A DNA stretch of 64,000 bases from Halalkalibacter nanhaiisediminis (GCF_007830185.1 NZ_VLKZ01000004.1:158383-222382); one strand, 5' to 3'; shown: positions 1 to 8,790, counted from the first letter of the stretch. Notes: generated by a model not told the origin, from the letters alone. Translations and numbers: made by a program.

Positions 1-87
1 CCTGAGGTTATGGAAAAAGCTATGGAGTTGGAAGTACCATTAAAAGCGGATGTCTCTTCAGGGGATACTTGGTACGATGCAAAGTAA
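1..87 (+). CDS. polA: DNA polymerase I, C-terminal end only
   Basis: The open frame entering from the left edge encodes 28 residues ending in DTWYDAK and a TAA stop. This C-terminus is typical of Bacillus DNA polymerase I, the gap-filling and Okazaki-fragment-processing polymerase. The identity is supported by the neighbour: mutM follows 14 bp later, as in other Bacillus genomes. Only the extreme end is visible, so no domain can be checked. Confidence 0.85.
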   Translation, partial: PEVMEKAMELEVPLKADVSSGDTWYDAK

Positions 88-101
88 GGAGAGAAAGAGA
101 A

Positions 102-926
102 ATGCCAGAATTACCAGAGGTTGAAACAGTTAAACGAACGTTAGAGGTGCTTGTTCTTCATAAAACAATTGCTGCTGTTGAAGTAAGATGGGCCAATATG
201 ATTAAGCAGCCAGATGATATCGAGCAATTTAAGGATGCGTTAATTGGTCAAACGATCCATGAATTAAAGCGAAGAGGGAAATTTTTAATCTTTGTGCTAG
301 ATGATGTGACGATGGTGTCTCATTTAAGAATGGAAGGTAGATACGGGCTTTATCAAGCAGGAGACGAACTCGCTCCTCATACTCATGTCATTTTCACTTT
401 CACTGATCAAACTCAATTACGTTATCAGGATGTAAGGAAATTTGGAACGTTTCACATTTATAGTAAGGGAACAGAGGAAGAGACACTTCCTCTTTCACAA
501 CTAGGAGTTGAACCATTCTCTGCTGACTTTTCGATCGATCTTCTTCGTGAAGCTTTTAAAAAAACAACGCGCAATGTGAAGGTTGTGTTATTAGATCAGA
601 AAACGGTTGTCGGCCTTGGGAATATTTATGTGGATGAAGCTTTGTTTCGGTCAGGTATTCATCCACAAAGAGCTGCATCCTCGCTTACTGATGAAGAATT
701 GACTCGTTTACACGAAGAGATTGTTTCAACTTTACAGGAGGCAGTTGATGTAGGTGGAAGCTCTATTAAATCCTATGTGAATGGTCAAGGTGAGATGGGG
801 ATGTTTCAACAACAACTTCAAGTGTACGGACGAAAAGAAGAGCCTTGCCATAAGTGCGGCACATTCATTACAAAGACAGTTGTGGGCGGAAGAGGTACAC
901 ACTTCTGCTATAACTGTCAGAAATAA
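102..926 (+). CDS. mutM: Formamidopyrimidine-DNA glycosylase (Fpg/MutM)
   Basis: 274 residues. Base-excision repair glycosylase/AP lyase removing 8-oxoguanine and formamidopyrimidines. The start was placed at the ATG giving MPELPEVET, because the N-terminal proline (after Met removal) is the catalytic nucleophile and Glu3 the partner; a longer in-frame start at 69 would bury it. The helix-two-turn-helix region GLGNIYVDEALF is present, and the C-terminal zinc finger has Cys249, Cys252, Cys269 and Cys272. AAGGAG lies about 10 bp upstream. It is probably cotranscribed with polA. Confidence 0.97.
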   Translation: MPELPEVETVKRTLEVLVLHKTIAAVEVRWANMIKQPDDIEQFKDALIGQTIHELKRRGKFLIFVLDDVTMVSHLRMEGRYGLYQAGDELAPHTHVIFTFTDQTQLRYQDVRKFGTFHIYSKGTEEETLPLSQLGVEPFSADFSIDLLREAFKKTTRNVKVVLLDQKTVVGLGNIYVDEALFRSGIHPQRAASSLTDEELTRLHEEIVSTLQEAVDVGGSSIKSYVNGQGEMGMFQQQLQVYGRKEEPCHKCGTFITKTVVGGRGTHFCYNCQK

Positions 927-989
927 TGTACATCGGATAAGCCCGAGCCATATACTAACGTATCGTTTGAATGGAAGGGGCTTATCACT

Positions 990-1625
990 ATGATTGAGAT
1001 TTTCTCCTTATTGGCACTTGCACTTGCTGTTAGCTTGGATAGCTTTGGGGTCGGACTTACGTATGGATTACGGAAAATGAAGCTGCCTCTGCGATCTTTA
1101 TTCTTTATTGCAGGATGCTCTGCAATCTCTATTCTTATTGCTATGTTGTTCGGTACAATGATCCAAGCCTACTTATCACCGCGTGTAGCCGAATCTCTTG
1201 GAGGAATAATTCTTATTTTAATCGGTGCATGGGCTCTGTATCAGGTGTTTCGGCCAGCTAAAAGTACAGAGAAGACAAGAGAAGATGAAGTCATCCTTAA
1301 TTTTGAAATTAAAATGTTTGGTGTTGTCATTCGAATTTTACGAAAACCGATGGTCGCAGATATTGATAATTCAGGGACGATTACAGGTCGAGAAGCAATC
1401 TTCCTTGGCATTGCCTTATCTTTGGATGCATTTGGAGCTGGAATTGGAGCTGCCTTAATTGGATTTTCACCAGTTGGAATGGCGATAAGTGTTGCGGTAA
1501 TGAGTGCTTTGTTTGTCACACTCGGAATGAAAAGCGGATTTCGTTTTTCTGATTCAGAATGGGTGAAGAAATGTTCTTTTATTCCAGGCTTGTTACTTAT
1601 CATACTTGGTGTGTGGAGTTTGTAG
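990..1625 (+). CDS. ytaF: YtaF-type sporulation membrane protein (MntP-like fold)
   Basis: 211 residues, very hydrophobic. Two related halves each carry a motif of the type SLD(S/A)FG near residues 10 and 150 (SLDSFGVGL and SLDAFGAGI), the internal duplication seen in the YtaF/MntP transporter group. A short acidic stretch, MVADIDNSGTITGREA, sits in the central loop. Position between mutM and coaE is conserved in Bacillus, where ytaF is annotated as a sporulation membrane protein. The transported substrate, if any, cannot be read from the sequence. Confidence 0.88.
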   Translation: MIEIFSLLALALAVSLDSFGVGLTYGLRKMKLPLRSLFFIAGCSAISILIAMLFGTMIQAYLSPRVAESLGGIILILIGAWALYQVFRPAKSTEKTREDEVILNFEIKMFGVVIRILRKPMVADIDNSGTITGREAIFLGIALSLDAFGAGIGAALIGFSPVGMAISVAVMSALFVTLGMKSGFRFSDSEWVKKCSFIPGLLLIILGVWSL

Positions 1626-1637
1626 GAGGAGGGTAAG

Positions 1638-2237
1638 ATGTTTATCGGGTTAACTGGTGGTATTGCTAGTGGAAAATCAACGGTCAGCAACATGATTAGA
1701 GAAAAGAACATTCCAATCATTGATGCAGATGAAGTGGCTCGCGAAGTTGTTGAGCCAGGCACAGCGACACTTCAAGCAATTAGCGAGCAGTTTGGTTCCT
1801 CTGTCTTAAATGAGGATGGGACGCTCGCCAGAAAAAAGCTGGGCACGATTATTTTTCGAGATCCATCACAAAGGGATATTCTTAATCAAATTGTTCATCC
1901 AGCAGTTCGGAAGCGTATGAATGCGCTAAAGGAGCATTATGTGGCAAATGGCGCCAAAACAATTGTTTATGATATCCCGCTTTTATATGAGAGCAACCTT
2001 TTTCACTTAGTTGATAAAGTGTTACTCGTTTATGTAGATGAAGAGACTCAATTATCTCGACTAATGGAACGTGATCAAGCAGGAAAAGAAGACGCTAAAC
2101 AACGAATCGCTTCGCAAATGCCGCTCGCTAAAAAACGTGAGAGAGCTGACGCAGTTATTGACAACTCAGGGACAAAAGAAGAAACAAAAGCACAATTAGA
2201 TGCAATCTTAGATAAATGGTTGAAAGAATCCTGCTGA
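1638..2237 (+). CDS. coaE: Dephospho-CoA kinase
   Basis: 199 residues, the usual CoaE length. Catalyses the last step of coenzyme A synthesis, ATP phosphorylation of dephospho-CoA. The P-loop GGIASGKST is at residues 7-15, followed by the DADEVARE substrate-site segment. GGAGGAGGG precedes the ATG, and only 12 bp separate it from ytaF, so the two are probably one transcript. Its stop codon lies inside the terminator hairpin that follows. Confidence 0.96.
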   Translation: MFIGLTGGIASGKSTVSNMIREKNIPIIDADEVAREVVEPGTATLQAISEQFGSSVLNEDGTLARKKLGTIIFRDPSQRDILNQIVHPAVRKRMNALKEHYVANGAKTIVYDIPLLYESNLFHLVDKVLLVYVDEETQLSRLMERDQAGKEDAKQRIASQMPLAKKRERADAVIDNSGTKEETKAQLDAILDKWLKESC

Positions 2238-2258
2238 CAATAAGTAGGGTTCTTTTTT
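2225..2258 (+). terminator. Rho-independent terminator after coaE
   Basis: An imperfect stem (AGAATCCTGC pairing with GTAGGGTTCT) around an 8-nt loop runs into TTTTTT. The coaE stop codon is in the loop side of the hairpin, so the terminator overlaps the coding end. Confidence 0.7.
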
Positions 2259-2301
2259 ATCCATCATAATCAAAATTTTTTTATTTTTTATTAGAAAATA
2301 A

Positions 2302-2329
2302 TGTATTCAATAATTAAATGTGATATACT
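2302..2329 (+). promoter_or_regulatory. Possible gapB promoter (extended -10)
   Basis: TGATATACT at 2321-2329 is a good extended -10. The -35 at the expected distance is poor (TGTATT at 2302). gapB is an independently regulated gluconeogenic gene in Bacillus, so a weak -35 is plausible. No operator was identified. Confidence 0.4.
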
Positions 2330-2383
2330 AATTACAAGAAAAAAGATATAAAGTATAGCTTATTTCTGAGAGGAGTCGTTCTG

Positions 2384-3418
2384 ATGAAGGCAAAAGTAGC
2401 GATAAATGGATTTGGTCGTATTGGACGAATGGTATTTCGTAAGGCGATGCAGGACAGAGATGTGGAGGTTGTCGCTATTAATGCCAGTTACCCTGCGGAA
2501 ACATTGGCTCATTTAATTAAGTATGACAGTATACATGGGACGTATGATTTAGAGGTTGAAGTGAAAGGTCAGTCATTACTAGTTGGTGGGCAAGAAGTCC
2601 TTCTTTACCAATCACGTGATCCACGTGAGCTTCCGTGGTCTGACCTTGGCGTTGATATTGTCATTGAAGCAACAGGGAAATTTAAAACAAAGGAAACAGC
2701 TAATTATCACATTGAAGCTGGGGCAAAGAAAGTTCTTATCACTGCACCAGGTAAGGAAGAGGATATTACGATTGTCATGGGTGTAAATGATGGCGATTAC
2801 AATCATGAAGTTCATCATATTATTTCAAATGCTTCGTGTACGACAAATTGCTTGGCACCTGTTGCAAAAGTGCTTGATGAGGCGTTTGGAATTGAAAGTG
2901 GTTTAATGACAACTGTTCATTCTTATACAAATGATCAGAAAAATATTGATAATCCGCATAAGGATTTGCGACGTGCACGAGCCTGCGGACAATCAATCAT
3001 TCCGACATCTACTGGTGCCGCGAAAGCGCTCGCAAAAGTCTTGCCGCGTCTTGAAGGTAAGTTAAATGGAATGGCTCTTCGTGTACCAACGCCGAATGTA
3101 TCACTCGTTGATTTAGTCGTTAATGTTGACGTTGATGTCACGACTGAAGAAGTAAATAATGTACTTGAATCTGCTGCAAATGGAGCATTAAACGGCATTC
3201 TTGGATTTACAAATGAACCACTTGTATCCATTGATTTTAATGGTGAGGATAAGTCGTCTGTTATTGATGGATTGTCGACAATGGTTATGAATAAACGTCA
3301 AGTGAAAGTACTTGCATGGTATGATAACGAGTGGGGTTACTCTTGCCGTGTTGTTGATTTGATGAATTTAGTTGCTGAAAAGCTCAGTGTGAAAGATACT
3401 GTTCATTCAGCATCTTAA
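2384..3418 (+). CDS. gapB: Glyceraldehyde-3-phosphate dehydrogenase, gluconeogenic GapB type
   Basis: 344 residues. Rossmann motif NGFGRIG at the N-terminus and catalytic Cys152 in SNASCTTN. Residues 33-35 are NAS, where glycolytic NAD-dependent GapA has an acidic residue; this and the SYPAETLAHLIKYDS segment mark the NADP-preferring GapB type used in gluconeogenesis. GAGAGGAG precedes the ATG. Location next to speD matches B. subtilis. GapB synthesis is CcpN-repressed in B. subtilis, but no CcpN site was recognised here. Confidence 0.95.
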   Translation: MKAKVAINGFGRIGRMVFRKAMQDRDVEVVAINASYPAETLAHLIKYDSIHGTYDLEVEVKGQSLLVGGQEVLLYQSRDPRELPWSDLGVDIVIEATGKFKTKETANYHIEAGAKKVLITAPGKEEDITIVMGVNDGDYNHEVHHIISNASCTTNCLAPVAKVLDEAFGIESGLMTTVHSYTNDQKNIDNPHKDLRRARACGQSIIPTSTGAAKALAKVLPRLEGKLNGMALRVPTPNVSLVDLVVNVDVDVTTEEVNNVLESAANGALNGILGFTNEPLVSIDFNGEDKSSVIDGLSTMVMNKRQVKVLAWYDNEWGYSCRVVDLMNLVAEKLSVKDTVHSAS

Positions 3419-3688
3419 GTGAAATTTTAAATAGATAACGTGCATAGTGTCCAGTTTAAAAAGACACCCTAAAAGAAATTGTTGTTTGCGATTATATCTT
3501 CAATGAGCTAATTGTGACAGTTATGCAAATGGACGAGTAAATAGAGAGGGAAGCTTCGTCTCCATTGGGTTTCTTTCTTTTTGGTAAAAATCGTCTAAAA
3601 AAACTTATACTAACTGTTGTAATCAATTTCTAAACGAAGTATATTTTTTTCGTAAACTTCAATTAGCAAATTAGGAATTGTTTTTACA

Positions 3689-3780
3689 GAAAGGGTTAGG
3701 ACCTCTTTGGACTAACTTTCCCCCGTGTAATAAAGCATTCCTGCATGCTTGAGAAGGCATGATATTTTTTGAAGGGGGAT
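3689..3780 (+). promoter_or_regulatory. Structured leader upstream of speD with alternative hairpins
   Basis: The 369-bp gap between gapB and speD has no gene. Near its end are a bulged stem at 3689-3720 (GAAAG..TTAG with CTAACTTTC), a stem AAGCAT/ATGCTT at 3734-3751, and an overlapping stem CATGC/GCATG at 3745-3762 followed by ATATTTTTT. The last two share the bases 3746-3749 and cannot form together. A C6 run at 3720-3725 is complementary to the ribosome binding site GGGGG at 3775-3779. No known riboswitch class was recognised; function is inference. Confidence 0.4.
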
Positions 3781-3787
3781 TCAACTT

Positions 3788-4171
3788 ATGGACACTATGG
3801 GTCGTCACGTCATTGCAGAACTTTGGGGATGTAACGTGGAGAAGTTGAATAATATGAGTTTTATTGAACAAGTGTTTGTTGATGCTGCGTTAAATGCAGG
3901 GGCAGAAGTACGCGAAGTGGCCTTTCATAAATTTGCGCCGCATGGTGTGAGTGGGGTTGTTATTATCTCTGAATCTCATTTGACGTTTCACAGTTTTCCC
4001 GAACATGGTTATGCGAGTATTGATGTGTATACTTGCGGAGACCGAATTGATCCCAATGTTGCTTCTAACTACATTGCAGAGGCATTAGGTACTACAACGA
4101 GTGAAGTTATCGAAGTACCAAGAGGTATGGGACCAGTTAAAATTGAGAAATCAAAAGTACAAGCGCTATAA
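3788..4171 (+). CDS. speD: S-adenosylmethionine decarboxylase proenzyme
   Basis: 127 residues. Makes the aminopropyl donor for spermidine synthesis. The proenzyme self-cleaves at [13 protein letters not shown]: Glu62-Ser63, Ser63 becoming the pyruvoyl group, with His68 and the YTCGD segment (catalytic Cys) downstream. Length and sequence match the short Bacillus/archaeal class. A strong AAGGGGGA site sits 8 nt before the ATG, and may be masked by the leader's C run. Confidence 0.96.
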   Translation: MDTMGRHVIAELWGCNVEKLNNMSFIEQVFVDAALNAGAEVREVAFHKFAPHGVSGVVIISESHLTFHSFPEHGYASIDVYTCGDRIDPNVASNYIAEALGTTTSEVIEVPRGMGPVKIEKSKVQAL

Positions 4172-4181
4172 TACAGACAGT

Positions 4182-4212
4182 AGAGAGAGGTGGGTTCGCC
4201 TCTCTCTTTTCT
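4182..4212 (+). terminator. Terminator after speD
   Basis: Perfect 9-bp stem AGAGAGAGG/CCTCTCTCT with loop TGGGTTCG followed by a T run. Confidence 0.88.
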
Positions 4213-4305
4213 TCGTCTCCTTTGCTTTTTGTTATAGTATAATATAGGTAATGAAAAGTGGATGGAAGAGGCAAAGTAGTTGGCTATAAAAAAAACTGAT
4301 AGCAA

Positions 4306-4413
4306 GTGGTGAGCTATCGTACAGAAGCGAGTCAGGCTATTTTGTCATTCTATGAAAAGCTTGATAAGGAATTAATGTTTATTGGTTCAGGTCTAGGTGA
4401 GGAATTAATGTAA
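4306..4413 (+). pseudogene. Small open frame between speD and nrdR, possible gene remnant
   Basis: The 352 bp between speD and nrdR hold only one plausible small frame: a GTG-started 35-residue peptide (contains FYEKLDKELMFIGSG) with no clear ribosome binding site, preceded in frame by TGA and TAG. A TATAAT at 4238-4243 has no good -35. In B. subtilis a small gene (ytcF) lies at this place, so this may be its remnant; the peptide was not recognised and may be noise. Confidence 0.25.
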
Positions 4414-4523
4414 TTAATGTAACTTAGCTTGTCAGACATCTTTTTTTTCTATATCATGGAGTATATCAATCAGAACGAACATTGTGCGGCAAGACGCACG
4501 ATTTAGAAAGTGGAGATGATTTG

Positions 4524-4979
4524 ATGCGTTGTCCAGCCTGTCATCATAATGGAACAAGAGTGCTTGACTCAAGACCAAGTCATGAAGGGCGTTCGATTCG
4601 TCGTCGCCGGGAATGCGAAGAATGTAACCAACGTTTTACGACTTTTGAGATGGTAGAAGAGGTTCCACTCATTGTCGTTAAAAAAGATGGAACACGTCAA
4701 GAATTTAATCGAGATAAAATTATCCGAGGTCTTATTCGAGCTTGTGAAAAAAGACCAGTTCCACTTGAAACACTTGAGAAAATCGTTATTGATGTTGAGA
4801 GAGAATTGCGTGGTCGAGGGAAAAATGAGGTAAACAGTCATGATGTCGGGGAGCTTGTGATGGAGAGGCTTGCTGATATCGATGATGTAGCATATGTCAG
4901 ATTCGCATCAGTTTATCGACAATTTAAGGATATTAATGTTTTTATTAAAGAATTAACGGAATTAATGAATAAGAATTAA
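4524..4979 (+). CDS. nrdR: Transcriptional repressor NrdR
   Basis: 151 residues. Zinc-ribbon plus ATP-cone repressor of ribonucleotide reductase genes. Zinc ligands Cys3, Cys6, Cys31 and Cys34; the ATP-cone follows from about residue 49 ([18 protein letters not shown]). Start chosen at MRCPAC because the zinc ribbon begins at residue 3 in the family and GGAGAT lies 6 nt upstream; an in-frame extension of 14 residues is possible but unsupported. It heads the nrdR-dnaB-dnaI group. Confidence 0.95.
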   Translation: MRCPACHHNGTRVLDSRPSHEGRSIRRRRECEECNQRFTTFEMVEEVPLIVVKKDGTRQEFNRDKIIRGLIRACEKRPVPLETLEKIVIDVERELRGRGKNEVNSHDVGELVMERLADIDDVAYVRFASVYRQFKDINVFIKELTELMNKN

Positions 4980-4991
4980 GGAATGAAAGAG

Positions 4992-5026
4992 GAGCTTAAA
5001 GCGTTTTATCGCTGCAAGCTCTTTTT
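4992..5026 (+). terminator. Hairpin terminator between nrdR and dnaB
   Basis: GAGCTT/AAGCTC with an inner GCG/CGC pairing and TTTTT. It lies only 33 bp before dnaB, so it may attenuate rather than fully stop transcription. Confidence 0.65.
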
Positions 5027-5058
5027 ACGCTGAACGAAGTGAGTAGGAGGGAGCAGAA

Positions 5059-6507
5059 GTGACTTGGCATTGGAAAGAGTTATTACCTGTTGATCGTTTT
5101 TCTGTGCGAACGAGTCAGTACATAACCGAAATGGATCGTCTGACGTTAACCTTGTTGTATCAACCGCTGACTGGTGCCTTAGCTCATAGCTTGTATGTTA
5201 CACTGCTGTCTCAGCTTGAGCGAGATCAATATTGGAGTGGTGAGCAAACGCACAGGCAGTTAATGTTATTACTTGGCGTATCACTAGAAGTTATTTATGA
5301 AGAACGAAAAAAACTAGAAGCTATTGGGTTATTAAAAACATTTAAGCGTAAGGATGAAGAAGGTTCCACTTATTTATATGAGTTGCAGCCACCAATGACA
5401 CCAAAGCAATTTTTTGTAAATGATGTGCTTAGTGTGTATTTGTTTAATCGCCTTGGGAAAACACACTACAAGCATTTACGTGAGCGCTTTATGCTAGATA
5501 GTATGCCTCGTGAGGAATACACAGAACTAACCTATGCATTTGATGAAGTTTATGCATCGTTGCATCATTCGGAAATGGTATCGAGCCATCAATCAGAGAC
5601 AGGAAATGCGCTTAGAATAAACGGCGATAAAACGTTAGTATCACGAGACTATCATGAAGAGATTTCATTTAAAAATCAGCACTTCGATTTTGAATTACTC
5701 GAGAAAAGTCTCTCGAAATCAGTCGTTCCAGAAGGTTTTTTAACAAATGACACGAAAAAGTTAATAGGGAGACTTGCCTTTGTCTACCGTATCGAGCCAC
5801 TTGAAATGAGTAGCATCATCCAACAGGTATTGATTCATGATGACAGGCTTGATCCAAATGAGTTACGAAAAAGAGCGCAAGAATGGTATAAAGTTGAACA
5901 TGGAACAGAGCCACCTGCTTTAGGATTACAGACACAGCCAGAAAGACATCGAACCATTGCTGATAAAGAGCCAACAACAGAAGAAGAGCGAACAATTAAG
6001 TTTTATGAAACGACAGCACCTCTCGCCTTGCTAGAGATCCGTTCAGACGGAGCTAAGGTAGCTCCAGCAGATGTAAAAATTATTGAATCATTAATCATTG
6101 ATTTTCAGTTGCTTCCAGGGGTTGTAAATGTGTTGCTTGACTTTGTTTTGTGGAGTCAAGATATGAAATTGTCGAAGGCGCTCGTTGATAAAATTGCTGG
6201 ACATTGGTCGAGAAAGAAAGTACACACTGTTACAGAAGCGATGCAGCTTGCCCTTTTAGAACAGAAGAAAACAGCGAACGTCAAAGCGAAGACGAGTAAA
6301 AACTGGAAACAGTCTACAAATCGCCAAAAGCAGCCAAGGCGTGATAAACTACCGAAGTGGTTAGTAGCTGAAAAGCAAAAAGAACAGGACGAAACTGGTG
6401 AGATAAAAGAACAAGCAGCAGAGTCGAAACCTTCTTCTGATGAGAAGAGCTTTGAGGAAATGTTAGAGGAACTCAAGAGGAGTAAGGAAGAGAAAGGAGA
6501 GGCATAA
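5059..6507 (+). CDS. dnaB: Replication initiation and membrane attachment protein DnaB (Bacillus type)
   Basis: 482 residues from a GTG start behind GTAGGAGGGAG. This is the Firmicute primosomal helicase-loading protein, not the helicase. The N-terminal segment (LYQPLTGALAHSLY) and C-terminal DnaB/DnaD-type domain (around residues 320-400) match the family; the last 70 residues are charged and low complexity. It works with DnaD and DnaI to load the replicative helicase at oriC. Its stop abuts the dnaI start. Confidence 0.93.
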   Translation: MTWHWKELLPVDRFSVRTSQYITEMDRLTLTLLYQPLTGALAHSLYVTLLSQLERDQYWSGEQTHRQLMLLLGVSLEVIYEERKKLEAIGLLKTFKRKDEEGSTYLYELQPPMTPKQFFVNDVLSVYLFNRLGKTHYKHLRERFMLDSMPREEYTELTYAFDEVYASLHHSEMVSSHQSETGNALRINGDKTLVSRDYHEEISFKNQHFDFELLEKSLSKSVVPEGFLTNDTKKLIGRLAFVYRIEPLEMSSIIQQVLIHDDRLDPNELRKRAQEWYKVEHGTEPPALGLQTQPERHRTIADKEPTTEEERTIKFYETTAPLALLEIRSDGAKVAPADVKIIESLIIDFQLLPGVVNVLLDFVLWSQDMKLSKALVDKIAGHWSRKKVHTVTEAMQLALLEQKKTANVKAKTSKNWKQSTNRQKQPRRDKLPKWLVAEKQKEQDETGEIKEQAAESKPSSDEKSFEEMLEELKRSKEEKGEA

Positions 6508-7437
6508 TTGGAACCGATTCAAAAATCGATGAAAGAGTGGGTTAGAAATAGCAATCTACAGGAACAATTGGATAAGGCAAAGCAAGAGCTTCTTTCTGAT
6601 CCACTTGTTCAAACATTTTTGCAAAAGTATTCAGATGTGACAGACGAAATGATTGAGCAGGGATTAGTGAAACTATATGAATTTCAAAAGGAACGTCACC
6701 ATTGTTTAGAATGTCCAGGTCTCTCTGCTTGCCCAAATATGATGAAAGGGTATCAGCCTGAAGCTGTTATCTCAAGAGGATCGATCGATTTACATTACCG
6801 TGCGTGTTCTTTGAAGGAAGAGGTAGAGCAACAGAAACTACAACAGCAGCTCATGAAATCATTATATGTTCCAAGGGATATTTTAGATGCGAGTTTTGAG
6901 TCACTGGATCGTTCTACAGAAAGAGAAGAAGCCAGTCGGAAGGCTCTTGCTTTTGCAATGAGTGCAAGTCCTGGAGAGGAAGGACAGGGTCTTTATTTTT
7001 ACGGTAAATTCGGCGTAGGAAAGACCCATATGATGGGGGCGATCATGAATGCCTTAAAAAGCCGTAAAATTGAATCGTTGATCGTCTATACACCAGATTT
7101 CTTCCGAGAGATGAAGCAAGCTATTGGGGATGGAACGTTCCAAGAGAAGCTTGATATGGTGAAGCAAGCGAAGGTTTTAATCCTTGATGATATTGGAGCT
7201 GAAACGATATCAGGTTGGATTCGCGATGACGTGCTTGGAGCCATTCTTCAGCATCGGATGTTGGAAAAATTACCAACATTATTTACCTCAAATTATGATT
7301 ATGAAGAATTAGAAGAACATTTAGCTTACTCGGAACGTGGAGGTATTGAGGAGTTAAAAGCAAAGCGGATCATGGAGCGGATTAAACATTTCACGACGTT
7401 TGTGAGAGTGGATGGTAAAAATCGTCGTGAAAAATAG
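6508..7437 (+). CDS. dnaI: Primosomal protein DnaI, AAA+ helicase loader
   Basis: 309 residues from a TTG start directly after the dnaB stop, preceded by AAAGGAGAGG. The N-terminal zinc-binding domain has Cys66, Cys69, Cys75 and Cys100. AAA+ Walker A is GKFGVGKTH (166-174) and Walker B VLILDDIGAE. TTG is accepted because the product MEPIQKS aligns with B. subtilis DnaI, which begins MEPI. Loads the replicative DnaC helicase. Confidence 0.95.
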   Translation: MEPIQKSMKEWVRNSNLQEQLDKAKQELLSDPLVQTFLQKYSDVTDEMIEQGLVKLYEFQKERHHCLECPGLSACPNMMKGYQPEAVISRGSIDLHYRACSLKEEVEQQKLQQQLMKSLYVPRDILDASFESLDRSTEREEASRKALAFAMSASPGEEGQGLYFYGKFGVGKTHMMGAIMNALKSRKIESLIVYTPDFFREMKQAIGDGTFQEKLDMVKQAKVLILDDIGAETISGWIRDDVLGAILQHRMLEKLPTLFTSNYDYEELEEHLAYSERGGIEELKAKRIMERIKHFTTFVRVDGKNRREK

Positions 7438-7461
7438 TGACTTTTAAAGCTTCATAAAAAA

Positions 7462-7506
7462 ACGTGTAAGGTGCCCTGTATGGGGTGCTACCTTACACGT
7501 TTTTTT
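7462..7506 (+). terminator. Strong terminator after dnaI
   Basis: ACGTGTAAGGT pairs with ACCTTACACGT, with an extra GCCCC-type inner stem, followed by TTTTTT. Ends the nrdR-dnaB-dnaI unit. Confidence 0.9.
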
Positions 7507-7530
7507 GTACGTTAGGAAAGTATAAAATTC

Positions 7531-7570
7531 GCTGGTGTCTAGCGGCTGACCAAGGTGCTTGCGCTTTTTT
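7531..7570 (-). repeat. Fragment of a dispersed Bacillus intergenic repeat
   Basis: GTGTCTAGCGGCTGACC followed by AAGGTGCTTGCGCTTTTTT is, in reverse complement, the AAAAAAGCGCAAGC..GCTAGACAC type of intergenic repeat common in Bacillaceae. A second relative is at 17175-17325. Only an end fragment remains here. Confidence 0.45.
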
Positions 7571-7665
7571 ATATTCTTTTCCGAAGAACAGCTCTATTCT
7601 TTTCGCCGTTACGTATCTGTGTTAGGATAAAAGTATCTTATTTTGATAGATTGCGGGGGTTACAC

Positions 7666-8775
7666 ATGAGCATAGATGCGATTTTGGAGCGAGCAGTTAA
7701 CGGTGAGCGCCTATCAATGAATGATGCAATAGCTCTTTATGAAAGTGATGAAGTCGAAAAAATGGGTGAAGCTGCTAATAAGATAATGAAAAAGTGGCAC
7801 CCTGAACCGATTACGACGTTTATTATTGGTCGTAACGTGAACTATACAAATTTCTGTGATACGTACTGTCGTTTTTGTGCGTTTTACCGTGCACCTGGTA
7901 GCAAAGAAGGTTATGTATTAAGCAATGAAGAAATTTTTAAAAAGATAGAAGAAACCATTGCAGTTGGTGGTACTGAAATATTAATGCAAGGTGGAACAAA
8001 TCCAGACCTTCCACTAAGTTACTATACAGACCTTCTTCGTGAAATTAAAAAACGCTATAATATTTGGATGCATTCCTTTTCTCCGGCTGAAATTTGGAAA
8101 ATTGCCGAAGTGTCGGGTCTTTCCGTTGAAGAAGTACTACGTGAGCTTAAGGAAGCTGGTCTTGACAGTATGCCTGGTGGTGGAGCGGAGATTCTTACAG
8201 AAGAAACGAGACTTCGTGTCAGTCGTCTAAAGGTTACATGGGAACAATGGATTGAAGCAATGGAAGCGACGAAAAAAGTTGGCATGCATGGTACAGCAAC
8301 AATGGTAATAGGATTTGGTGAATCGTTTGAAGAACGTGCGCTGCACCTTCAGCGTGTGCGTGATGCGCAAGATAGGACACAATGTTTTACTGCTTATATC
8401 TCATGGTTATTACAACCAGAAAATACGGGTATGTATAAAACGAAAAAGCTCGGGCCGCGTGATTACTTGAAAAATGTTGCGATCTCCCGTTTATTTCTTG
8501 ATAATATTCCTAATTTCCAATCATCTTGGGTAACGATGGGACCAGAGGTTGGAAAGCTTTCTCTTGAATATGGTTGTAACGATTTTGGAAGCACGATGAT
8601 GGAAGAAAATGTTGTTTCGTCAGCTGGAACGACGCATAAGGTTAATACGAATGAAATTCTTCGCCTCATTCGTGAAGCTGGTAAAATACCAGCTCAGCGC
8701 AATACGAAATATGAGATTTTGCGTACATTTGATGGTGAGGAAGTCATAGAAAAAGATTTTATTATGCAAAATTAG
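7666..8775 (+). CDS. mqnC: Radical SAM cyclic dehypoxanthinyl futalosine synthase (MqnC-like)
   Basis: 369 residues. The radical SAM cluster motif CX3CX2C is Cys64, Cys68 and Cys71 in NFCDTYCRFCAFYRAPG, a CofH/MqnC signature; the segments GLDSMPGGGAEIL and TATMVIGFGE follow. MqnC closes the ring of dehypoxanthinyl futalosine in the futalosine route to menaquinone. Start taken at the ATG after TGCGGGGG; an upstream 37-residue extension is hydrophobic nonsense. No other mqn gene is in the window, so the pathway genes are scattered. CofH or MqnE are the alternatives, but the length and motif fit MqnC best. Confidence 0.88.
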   Translation: MSIDAILERAVNGERLSMNDAIALYESDEVEKMGEAANKIMKKWHPEPITTFIIGRNVNYTNFCDTYCRFCAFYRAPGSKEGYVLSNEEIFKKIEETIAVGGTEILMQGGTNPDLPLSYYTDLLREIKKRYNIWMHSFSPAEIWKIAEVSGLSVEEVLRELKEAGLDSMPGGGAEILTEETRLRVSRLKVTWEQWIEAMEATKKVGMHGTATMVIGFGESFEERALHLQRVRDAQDRTQCFTAYISWLLQPENTGMYKTKKLGPRDYLKNVAISRLFLDNIPNFQSSWVTMGPEVGKLSLEYGCNDFGSTMMEENVVSSAGTTHKVNTNEILRLIREAGKIPAQRNTKYEILRTFDGEEVIEKDFIMQN

Positions 8776-8790
8776 CTTTCTTTTAGAAGC

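Noticed and set aside
1241-1762. Long - strand open frame (173 codons) over ytaF/coaE
   Set aside because: Antiparallel to two well-supported genes, no ribosome binding site, low-complexity serine-rich product.
7555-7665. N-terminal extension of MqnC
   Set aside because: The 37 added residues are encoded by repeat-derived sequence and have no ribosome binding site; the ATG at 7666 follows GCGGGGG.
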